Source of the DNA: Chara braunii
Lineage: Eukaryota > Streptophyta > Charophyceae > Charales > Characeae
Assembly (NCBI GenBank): GCA_003427395.1
Contig: BFEA01000618.1
Coordinates: 388,011-427,599, forward strand
Reading direction: 5' to 3'
DNA: 39,589 nucleotides
A program made the translations under genes and the position numbers. The first letter of the stretch is position 1, and every line of letters begins with the position of its first letter. A model generated the notes under the pieces. It worked only from the letters and a program-made list of their open reading frames with translations. It was not told the origin of the DNA and did no database searches. Positions 28,922-37,829 of the stretch are shown in pieces.

Positions 28922-31330
28922 CCTGGACAGGGCAGCCCGCCGCCTCCCCCCTCTCCGCTGGAAACGAATGAGGAGGTTAAATAGAAGGGATGCTCATATA
29001 ACTCCATTTGGCTCGATTTCCAAGATATTGCCTATTACGTGATTATTATCAATGAAGGTCACCCAATCGTTGGCCTTAATTTCAGGTCCTTTTATGAGAA
29101 TGCGGATCGAATCCAAGGGGATCAGCTCAATAATCCTCTCCAGGGCCAACTGCAAGTGGTGACAATAGATTAGTTTTTCCTGAATTTCCTCATGAGTAGC
29201 CCAATCTTTGGATTCTTTGTTCCAAATGTCCTTGATTCTGCCTATCCTCTTTTTTAATCCATCCTTTCCAAGGTGAGTCGTTACAGTGTAGTGTGTTTCC
29301 TTGGTTATCGCTTATCTAGGTATTGTTAAACAGGGGTTGCTGACAGACTTCCTCCCGTCTAATGGGGTGAATTTTATCTGTTAAGGGTAATCTTCTCCAT
29401 GTTTTGAGAATGAAAATCCTTAATGGATCTCTGCTGAGATCGTTTTTGGCCTCTTCTCTGTCATTGGAAGGGGTTTCTCCCCCTTCAACGTTTTTAGTCC
29501 TTGGAAGGGCCCAAGCCCGATTTTTCAACCACATCACAGGATCTACTTGGTCGTTAGTTGGAGGGGCTAATCTCTTTATCTGTTCCCATGCTAGGACAGT
29601 CCATAGGGTTTGAGGACTAAAACGGAGTCTAATGATCCACTGGATAGATAGTGTCATTGCTTGGATGGTAGGATCAATGATACCTAGCCCCCCTCTTGAT
29701 TTGGGTTGGATAATTGCTGACCAAGGTACTCTACTGGTCACATTTTTGAGGTCATGATTTCCTCTCCATAGGAACGACCTGAGATTCTAATGGAACGCTT
29801 TGATTGAGGCATTATGTAAGGCCCATATGGCCGATTTGTAGCAGATTGATCCCAATATGACGTTGTTAATGATTATGACACGCCCAAAAATAGCAATATG
29901 TTTGTTCTTCTATGTTTCCAATTTTGCATGAGCTGCTTGTAGGATCCCATCATTATTAGAAGTAGGTTTACCAGCTGCTGATAAATTGATGCCTAAGACT
30001 CTGACTGAAGAATCTTTTGGTAACCATTTAATTTTGGAATTTCTGGTGGTCGGACACCTTGATGATGGATCCACCACCCTAGTGTCTTGTTGCCCTAATT
30101 AATCTTCAAATCAGACAGTCTACAAAATCGATCCATTAGACCTTGGATGACTCTTAGATTATCTTCGGATGCTTCTATCATGAGGGAGAGATCATCAGCA
30201 AAGAGAGAGCATATTGGAATCGCTTCCTCAGGGATCGACGTTATTTGGATTCTCTTGATATCCTTGTTTTGTCTTAAGTTTGCTTCCAGGGTCTCCATTA
30301 TGATTACAAAAAGGAATGGCGCAAGTGGGTCTCCTTGTCTGACCGATCTCTCCAGATTAATAAGGGGGGTCAAGTTGCTATTTACCATTGTCCTGGTTGT
30401 TGCCTTCTTATGCATAATTTTTACTCATCTCCTAAAGCAAGGATCAAAATTCATTTTTCTAAACATTTGTCTAGAAAAACCCAGTCAACATGATCATATG
30501 CCTTTTCAAAGTCTATAAATATAAACGTTGCATTGTGCTTGGATCGGCGTGTGATTTAAATTAACTCATTAACCAGGAGGATATTATCCTGTATATTTCT
30601 TTCTGATATAAATCCTGTTTGTGCTGGGTGAATGATATCAGTTATTACCCTGGTCAATCTGTCCGCCAGTACTTTTGCCACAAGTTTGTAAACTACTGTC
30701 AACAGAGTGATGGAGCGATAGTTGCGTATATTTGTCTTTTCTCCTTTTTTATACAAGAAAGTTATGATTCCTTGACTAACTATTTCCCCCATCTTCCCTG
30801 TATTCCATACAGCGTGATAGAAGTCCATAAGGACCATAAGATCTTGAGTCATAGTGTCCCACATGATTTTTCAAAATTATTTAGGGAAGTCGTCAATCCC
30901 AGTGGTTTTTTCGTCCCCCATTAACATTAATGCCTTCCATACTTCATCTTTACTAAGAGGTTTTTCAAGCTCCTCGCTCTGACTACATGTTAGGGACTTC
31001 TTCATGGTTATAGGAAATCTTCAATCTTATCAAGAAGCTGATTTCTGGGAATATTTTTATTCTCTGAAGAAAATAGTTTCTTAAAGAAGTCTCTAGCTAT
31101 TTTATTGCAAGCGGCAGATGAAGTAGCTAAGGGATCATATATATTAAAGGGGTTAGATAAGGCTTCTATAGTTGTTCTGCCTGAATTAGCTTTCGCCATT
31201 GCAAAGAATCTTGCATCCATTGTCCCCTCCATTTGTTTTTTTTTTAATTTCCTCCTAATTCTCATCCCCTGCCACCTGTATTCCATATGTCTCAATAATT
31301 GTTCCTCCAAATCACGAGACATTTGACCCT
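28922..31330 (-). pseudogene. Decayed L1-type LINE ORF2 (reverse transcriptase)
   Basis: Read on the minus strand from 31322. The pre-RT segment is EEQLLRHMEYRWQGMRIRRK (31008-31322). RT motifs include ITFLYKKGEKTNIRNYRSIT and AQTGFISERNIQDNILL (30556-30864), then SVRQGDPLAPFLF and LFADDLSLM with the catalytic Asp pair (30095-30415). The thumb-like PKSRGGLGI / WAL segment follows (29316-29741) and then WNKESKDWATHEEIQEKL (about 29200). The pieces lie in three different frames with several stops, so the element is dead. The 5' part (endonuclease, ORF1) is missing beyond about 31330. The 3' part (zinc-binding region and tail) is cut off by the satellite array at 28921. Confidence 0.85.
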
Positions 31331-31808
31331 ACAGGTTCATAGACTTAGAAGCCTCCTTGTGGTCCGGTTATCATCCATGGCACCGTCTGCTAGGTTGGTC
31401 CTGGGTGTATGTCCTGCTTGAGTCCTTGTTATTGTCTTCGAGCTTGTAGCCTGTGGGTGTTATCCGCTACCCTGTGAATATTTGAATCCTTCTGTTCGCT
31501 GGCTTCTTGGCAGGTGAAGGCCTGCAGGACTGTCGTGCCCTTTTGTAGACTTCATCCCGACGTTCCTGTTCGAGGTAAGGGACATGGGGCGAGGGGGGTG
31601 GACTGGGAGGAAGAGCAGGTGCAGGTAAAGAAACTGGGGGGTTGAGTGCTGGTGTTTGAGAGAGGGGTGTGGGTGATGGTGGCGAATTCGGCAGGGGGAT
31701 GAAGTTAGTTTGCATGAATGGGATTTGGAACTCCTATAAGGGTTTCCTACTCCATGCCATTTCATTCATTCAGTAATGTGCTCGTACAACCAAACAATGT
31801 CAATTTCA
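31331..31808. other. Spacer with a proline-rich minus-strand frame
   Basis: A minus-strand frame (31467-31715) encodes a Pro/Ser-rich peptide and is in the same frame as the start of the LINE fragment, but has stops between. It could be a remnant of an ORF1-like or unrelated gene. No domain is recognised. Confidence 0.35.
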
Positions 31809-31947
31809 AGGGACGTTGGACTCGCTTGCCAGCAGATACTGCTTCCCACCAATAGATGGAGCCTCCCCGGGATTGCTAGGGGTGTCTGCTCCTATCAGCA
31901 CCCCTAGCATCAGCCCGAGCTGTTCATGCTTTAAAAAAAAAAAAAAA
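31809..31947 (+). mobile_element. LINE/SINE 3'-end copy with poly(A)
   Basis: A 139-bp copy with first hairpin 31815-31819/31829-31833 (loop region CTCGCTT). The second hairpin is a perfect 11-bp stem 31874-31884/31899-31909 with bulged T at 31885, apical CTG/CAG and loop CTCCTAT (31889-31895). A 15-nt poly(A) starts at 31933. It lies in the opposite orientation to the neighbouring LINE. Confidence 0.75.
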
Positions 31948-32418
31948 GTCAGACATAAATGATCTTACTGGAAGTACAAAGTAATATCTGAAAACTGCAG
32001 CCCCTTTTTTTGATACATAACAATTATATAAAGAGCAACCGCAAAGGCAGCACCTGCAACACCAGGGGTCTGGTCCCACCTACCCTTGTTGAGTTTAGAA
32101 AACTTAGCGGTGTGACGCCATTTCGAAATTAATAAAGTTGAAACAAGAAATTAGAAAACTGAAAAAAAAAACGCTAGAAACAACTTTACTCCTTATTTTT
32201 GATAACGTAACTCGGAGAAATGAAATATGTCTGGAACAGTCGGAGTGAATGTCTCCGTGAAAAAGGGATGGATAGGGACAACGTGGATGGCCAAATGCAA
32301 TCATTGCCCAAAGAAGGAAACAAGTTTGATGCTAGACAGCCAAACACAACTGTCAGAGTTCCTCCGTTTTAGGATGTAATGATGTCTAAAAAACCAAGAA
32401 AAAGGAAAGGCACTGCAG

Positions 32419-32459
32419 TTGAGAAATGTACCCTACCCTCGGTAGGGTAGTTTTCTCAA
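32419..32459. repeat. 41-nt foldback, 8 + 9 bp
   Basis: TTGAGAAA (32419-32426) pairs with TTTCTCAA (32452-32459) and TACCCTACC (32429-32437) with GGTAGGGTA (32441-32449), with a 2x2 internal loop and a CTC apical loop. Confidence 0.92.
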
Positions 32460-32631
32460 TGGAAAATGGTTTCCCGCCCAAACCAAGAGGGTTAAAGCAT
32501 ACTACAAAACGGATTTCATGTCAAAGAAAAATTCTACAAAATGACAAAATCTAATAGTTTATTATCTTGTATTTCGGTACCATTATATCGCAATACATCA
32601 CCGACAACTCCGTCCCACCATGCCACACGTT

Positions 32632-32655
32632 CAGCGTTGAGAAAACTCAACGCTG
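32632..32655. repeat. 10-bp perfect inverted repeat
   Basis: CAGCGTTGAG (32632-32641) and CTCAACGCTG (32646-32655) with an AAAA loop. Confidence 0.92.
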
Positions 32656-32853
32656 TAGGTGCACTGCAGCACTCGGAGCTGAGCCAGGTACTCTCGGCCA
32701 GGCCCATCCCCAACTGTAGTCCCACTAACGTCTTCCCAACAAAGGGCGTCGTTAGACACTCCTCGGGGACATGACTCCAAGGATTTCGTCGTCATTCCAC
32801 CTGTTCTCGGAGCTGATTTTCGGGGAAAAAAAGTGAAAACAATCCGAGGACAA

Positions 32854-32941
32854 ATCCTTGGGCTTCGAGGATGTCCCAGGCAAATCGTCCTCGACTCCAA
32901 AGGACCTCGTGACCTCGCGAGGTCCTTTGGAGCCCAAGGAT
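32854..32941. repeat. T-shaped three-way foldback
   Basis: An outer stem of 11 bp (32854-32864 with 32931-32941) encloses two hairpins: 7 bp (32865-32871 with 32888-32894) and 15 bp (32895-32909 with 32918-32932, 8-nt loop). The segments follow one another with no unpaired base between them; two bases are shared between the outer stem and the 15-bp arm. Confidence 0.85.
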
Positions 32942-33686
32942 CCATGATTCACAGGCTGACGACGTCGACTCCACAAGGAAAATTGGAGGGCGAAGGTGGT
33001 CCATTTGTGGCCCACCAGCCGAAAGACGGACATTGCGGGCCGTCGTCGAAGCAAAGACGCCCCTTATACCTTTCTTTCCACTCCATCAAACACATCGCCA
33101 GTGAAGATAAGATCCGGGCCCGGTTTTTCCCCATCTACTACAAATCAAATCGCATCTTACTTAGTAGACGATTGGAACTTGGTCGAATCATGAAGGTAGT
33201 CTCTTATTATTATGTTGGATCCTGAGTCTTTACGGTTTTTTCTTTTGTTTTCGAACTCGCAACGAAGTTGCCTTGACTGGACGTGAAATGGTCGTTGCCC
33301 ACGAAATGTGCAACAATTGAAACCGGATGCAAGGCCTGCCTATGCTGCGATGCTCAATAGACTCATGCACCTTTAAAAGATAGCTAGCAACTCTCTGAAT
33401 TCGAGCGGAAAGGTACAGGGAAGAAAGCCACGAAGAACTATTGAACAAGTGTAAGCTTCGTTACCCGAACGTTATGATTCTTTTGAGATTCTAAATATGA
33501 TACATTTTGAAGCAGTTTTGGCCACCACTTCGTGTCCAACAATTCGGCGGAGATATCCAAATTGCTGCACTTTGTGCCTGGAGGCTCGCAAGAGTCAGTC
33601 AAGTACAAAATACAGGTAGGTCCTGCGCTATCATGAAGGGTCGAAGAGAAAGCACTTGGTTGCAATGTCCTGCAACGACCTTCTTT

Positions 33687-33905
33687 GTTTACCGTTACCG
33701 GCGATTCGGGGGACGACCCTGTTGGCTCTTCGGGCGGCCCGTCGGCGGGGCCGTGACGAGCATCGGACGTCTTCGGTTGGCCGCTGGAGGGCCTCCTCAG
33801 TTTACCGTTACCGGCTATTTGCGGGACGACCCTGTTGGTTTTTCGGGCAGCCCGTCAGTGGGGCCGTCACGAGCATCGGACGTCTACGGCCGGCTGCTGG
33901 AGAAG
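33687..33905 (+). repeat. 113-bp tandem duplication, GC-rich
   Basis: GTTTACCGTTACCGGC starts both units (33687 and 33800), each followed by GGGACGACCCTGTTGG and ACGAGCATCGGACGTCT. Both units read FTVTG..DDPVG..SG.PS.GP in one frame, so it may be a former coding repeat upstream of the trihelix-like gene. Confidence 0.85.
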
Positions 33906-34189
33906 TGTTGACGTCCGGGCGGGCTCCCCAACGGTCGAATTTACGAATTTTATAGCCATCCGCCCCCGATACCCCCTTGCAGAAATCTGCTTCTTTGGCG
34001 TCTTCTTCCAGTAGTGTGTCGCCACTCGCCGCGAATGCAACAGCGGAAGTGCGTGTTCCCTGTCCTCTGCTCTGTCGTCCATGGATGACCTGTACTGCAG
34101 GCTGCCTTTGTTGCTCCTCATCGCTGTGTTGCTGCTTGTCGTTGTCGTCTTTCACATCTACTTCCTCGACCGCGTTCCTGGAGGGGAAG

Positions 34190-35949
34190 GTAACGTCGTA
34201 AACGTCGAAGAAGGCGAGGAAGATGGACAACCTTCAGAAGAAGACCACGGTGTCGACACGGGCGGGGGGATCTTCACGTCTGCATTGCACCGGTGTGGAA
34301 GGTGGCGGGTGTCCATACGACCCGACGCTGTACAGCCACCTGCCGTCCCACGAGATTCCGTTGCCTTCGAGTGACGACGGCGCCGACAACCCTCGATCCT
34401 CAACGGTTCCCCTGGGCAGCGGTTCGATGGAGGATGGGATTGGGAGCCAGCTGTTCAGACATCCCCACTAACGCCGACGTACACTGATCTTCGCGGACCC
34501 CGACCGGCTACGACGCAGGAATCGTCGATCTAAGCTTCCGTCTGAGGTCGGGAATGCTTAGGACATGACGCACACCGTTGTCGTCAACCCAACTTCAGGC
34601 AGCAACCACACACGGCCTTCGGCGACGGCGGGGGGGCTTCCGGATGAGCGATGCGGGTGTGACTGTGAGTTGGCCGACGAGCGTGGAATCGTTTTGCCAA
34701 AGCGGGGAGCGGTGAGTAGTGCTAGTGTAACCGCTTCGAGGACGAAGACAACGGGATTGGCGGCCTGCTGATCGACGACGCCTACTAATGCAATCGGCAG
34801 GCGACGGGACGGCGATGATTGGTCGACTACAAAGGTCATGGGTCGACACGTTCAGGACGATCATCGGCGACAATCTCGTCAGTCCAGCACGTCTGACATA
34901 ACGAGAGGGGTGGCGGAGTTGAACGTCGGGGGCGACGATATATTCGTGGACTGCGATGGCGGAGGGGGCGAAGATTGCACGGCAGATAACGACAACAATG
35001 AAAATGGGGAAGACGACGACGACGAGATGGAGATTCATCCACTTGGGAGGAAGCGCGGAGGGTGCGAGGCCACAAACAAGTCCACGGAATCGCGTGCGGG
35101 GTGGAAAGGCAAGAAGGTTGTGGATGCCACGTCCACAGGCGAGGGACCGAAAAACAGGGATTTTTGGACCGTTGATCATATGATCTCTCTGGTCCGGGCG
35201 AAAAGAGACCAGGGTTTGCATCTCGCCGGGCTGGGGCACAACTACGGACGGATGAAGTCGAAGACGTGGAAGTGGGATGACGTCAAGAAGAGGCTTGTGA
35301 AGGCGGGGGTGACAACTAGGAAGGTCGTGAACTGCGGGAAAAGAATGGGACAACCTGTATAAGCAGTTCAAATCCATGCACAGATTTATGTGGAGAATCC
35401 GGGAAGCAAAATTTCTTCACACTAACGGCGGCAGAGAGGAAGGAGAAAGGGTTCGACTTTCGGATGGATGAGCATGTGCATTCCAAGATGAAGGCGATGT
35501 CGAAGGCCGATCACAATATTCACCCGACGAATCTCGCGGACATGGGTGCAGCTGGAGGGGTTCAAATGCCCGGGTCAGGTGGTGGTCGAAACAAATTCGT
35601 GGCTAGTGAGGGTTGTGGGGACGGATAGGACGACGATAAGGGATCGACGAGGGATTCGACATTCAGCGGTGGTAGTGCTGGCAGGGGCGGCAAAACGAGG
35701 TGCAAAACGAATGTGAGACAACATACCTTCGAAGTGCTCGTCGACGTCATGGATAAGCACGGGAAGCTGATGGCGACGACAGTGGACAGCGAGAGCAAGA
35801 GGCAGTGCTCATTGCTGACGAGGCAATGCGACATTCTCGAGCGAGAGGAGGAGATGCAGAAGGAGCACTACGAGCAGGCTGACCAGGCAAACCAGATGAT
35901 GTGCAACGCCCTTTTGGAGATTGCGAAAGCGATCGGCGAGCGATCTTAA
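34190..35949 (+). pseudogene. Trihelix (Myb/SANT-like) DNA-binding protein, frame-broken
   Basis: The best-preserved part is 34838-35362 (174 codons from ATG). It has an acidic stretch (residues 56-66) with EIHPLG, a basic linker, and then a trihelix-type domain: DFWTVDHMISLVRAKRDQ (108-125), RMKSKTWKWDDVKKRL (138-153). The third Trp (KRWDNLYKQF) is reached only after one extra A near 35345. Downstream, another frame change gives ERKEKGFDFRMDEHV, a stop near 35628, and a C-terminal coiled region (TFEVLVDVMDKHGKLM, 35722 on; ending MMCNALLEIAKAIGERS at 35949). Upstream, 34223-34471 and 34565-34771 are earlier parts with stops. Trihelix factors bind GT-rich promoter elements, and similar domains occur in transposon-encoded proteins. 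At least two indels and several stops make this a pseudogene in the assembly. Confidence 0.75.
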
Positions 35950-36180
35950 CGTCGCTCAGCCATACGTCTCCGAGGTCGGCGCGACCGCCTCGTGTGCGTT
36001 TCGAGAGCAACACCATTGCCATCGTCCTGCGTGCTGCAGTGTGCCATGGTGGAGATTGTGTAGGCACAGGAGGGGGAGTTCTTGCCCGTACCATGGTTTG
36101 ATATTGGTATTGTTTGATTAATGTTTTAAATATTCATTGCACGGGTGCCATGAGGAGCGTACTTCGGTGTCGTTTCCGCA

Positions 36181-36188
36181 CCCTGCGG
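36181..36188. repeat. Target-site duplication, left copy
   Basis: CCCTGCGG, identical to 36786-36793; 8 bp is the length typical of hAT insertions. Confidence 0.88.
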
Positions 36189-36785
36189 CAGTGTCGTACC
36201 CCCGTTCACCGTTCACGGGGTCTGTGAACGGAGCCGGTCATAGAGTTCACGGAGTTCACGACACGGGAGTTCATGGACTTCACGAAGAGCGGTATGTTTT
36301 TTTTTTATTTTTTTTTGGCTGGGTGTTATGTTTTTTTTTTGTAGGTGGGTGGGGGACATCGAAGGATAACTCCCTATAAGTTTTTCAATTTTTTTTTTCA
36401 TGAATAATATATTTTTTTAATTAAAAACAAAAAAAACAAAAATCCACCAGCCAAAATAAGCATTTTCTTTTGCTATTTTGTAGGTCATTTCGATTTTTTT
36501 TTTTTTTTCAATGTTACCACGCTGTGGGGCTTGAGGTGAATGTACCTGGGGGAGCCCAAAAAAAAAAAAAAAAGCATTTTCTTTTGCTATTTTGTAGGTC
36601 ATTTCGATTTTTTTTTTTTTTTCAATGTCACCACGCTGTGGGGCTTGAGGTGAATGTACCTGGGGGAGCCCAAAAAAAAAAAAAAAACACCACTCTTTAG
36701 TGGTCGGCCCGTTCACCGTGAATGGCCGTTCACAAAAAAAAAAACACCAAATGAACGGCCGATCACGTTCACGGGTCCGACACTG
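36189..36785. mobile_element. Non-autonomous hAT-type DNA transposon (MITE), 597 bp
   Basis: Left end CAGTGTCGTACCC (36189-36201). The right end, read on the other strand, is CAGTGTCGGACCC (36785-36773), 12 of 13 identical. The 5'-CAGTG terminus and the 8-bp duplication CCCTGCGG on both sides are hallmarks of hAT elements. Subterminal GTTCAC/GTGAAC hexamers cluster at both ends (36204, 36211, 36224, 36245, 36254; 36711, 36728, 36767), probable transposase-binding sites. The interior has no coding frame and contains a 114-bp tandem duplication. It would need a transposase in trans. Confidence 0.85.
36459..36686. repeat. 114-bp tandem duplication inside the MITE
   Basis: The AGCATTTTCTTTTGC block starts at 36459 and 36573. 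Each unit carries a T-run, CACGCTGTGGGGCTTGAGGT and a closing A-run. Confidence 0.93.
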
Positions 36786-36793
36786 CCCTGCGG
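36786..36793. repeat. Target-site duplication, right copy
   Basis: CCCTGCGG, identical to the left copy. Confidence 0.88.
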
Positions 36794-37381
36794 CGCATCC
36801 GTCGTTAGTGCAGTAAGTTCTTTAATTTGGATTGTGGTGGCCGAGTGGTGTTGGGATTGTCTAACGTGCTCTTAGAAGAGCTGCAATGATGTCGACCTTT
36901 TATCAGGGCTGTCAATTTGGATTGTGTTCGCCGAGTAGTGTTGTGATTGTCTACGATGACGATTTATGGTTCTTTTGTGTGTTGGTCGGCAGCGCATATG
37001 TCATTCGACGTCGACAAATCTTGCCAAATCAGCCTTCGTTAAACTGCGCTGATCCTAGACCGTTGAATTCGAACACGTTGCATGATGTGAAATGTGTATT
37101 ATCGGTTTGTTTTTGCTTTGCGTTGAATTGGATCTTCGTTTTGGAGGATAATGCCCATTGTCTGAGGATGGGCTGCGTGAATGAACCACAAACTGTTTTT
37201 TTTTTTTTTTTTTTTTTTAACTTTTTTTTCGTTTGTTTTTTTGTAAATTGTATGTCTTTATTTTGTTTTGTAATGGTCGTGTGTCGTTGAAGAGTGGTGA
37301 CTGTCGGTTCGAAGTCGCTCGGATTCTGTTCGATCTGTGGCAATGACCGTGTGTCGCTGCGACTGTGCCGCCAGCCTCAAC

Positions 37382-37382
<1 letters not shown>
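36794..37382. other. Spacer, no gene supported
   Basis: Contains two related phrases (AATTTGGATTGTG at 36825 and 36912, each followed by GCCGAGTRGTGTTG), suggesting a small local duplication, and a T-tract at about 37196-37218. Open frames are short. Confidence 0.5.

Positions 37383-37433
<51 letters not shown>
37383..37433. repeat. (AC)n microsatellite
   Basis: About 25 uninterrupted AC dinucleotides. Confidence 0.98.
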
Positions 37434-37435
<2 letters not shown>

Positions 37436-37441
37436 GGTCGT

Positions 37442-37467
37442 TCAGCACACCATATATGGTGTGCTGA
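37442..37467. promoter_or_regulatory. 26-bp perfect palindrome with a CArG-like core
   Basis: TCAGCACACCATA (37442-37454) is followed at once by its reverse complement (37455-37467). The centre, CCATATATGG (37450-37459), fits the MADS-box CArG consensus CC(A/T)6GG. It lies 9 bp from the (AC)n tract and upstream of the gene at about 37830. A regulatory role is inferred only. Confidence 0.5.
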
Positions 37468-37829
37468 GAGACTACACACGGTAGAAAAGGAGAGTCTGGG
37501 CAACATTCCATACCGCAGTCCTTCCATTGCTACGTCTCCGGGGGTACCTCGTGTATACAGGCTTCTCGTCGTACACCTCCGCACCCCGTTCGACGCTCCA
37601 CGCCTCCACGTCATCTGCTCTCGCTTTCCGATGGTCCGGCGGTGGACCTTTTTGGTCACCGTCGTTGAACCTCCTCTGCGGCCAGTGCCTCGTCACACAC
37701 GTCGTCCACGTCCTTCCTTTTCGTCGGTCATCGAACGTCAACGTTCAGGTGCCCTTCATGCACGTCCGCTTCGCACCGCAGCACACCTCCATCGACCATG
37801 TGGCATGGGGAGTGAAGATGTATACACAG

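Larger units (their letters stand above)
31948..33686. other. No recognised gene; cluster of strong foldbacks
   Basis: Open frames here are short and overlapping. Three strong inverted repeats lie within 530 bp (listed separately). The rest holds no recognised element. Confidence 0.5.

Noticed and set aside
32854-32941. Viral inverted terminal repeat
   Set aside because: Only the T-shape is similar; there is no replication or capsid-like gene nearby and no second copy at a distance.
34595-35377. 260-codon minus-strand open frame
   Set aside because: It is antisense to the trihelix-type gene, lacks motifs, and its openness follows from the GC-rich coding sequence on the other strand.
37300-37330. 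tRNA-like GGTTCGAA
   Set aside because: Only the T-loop-like motif is present; no acceptor or anticodon arms can be paired around it.
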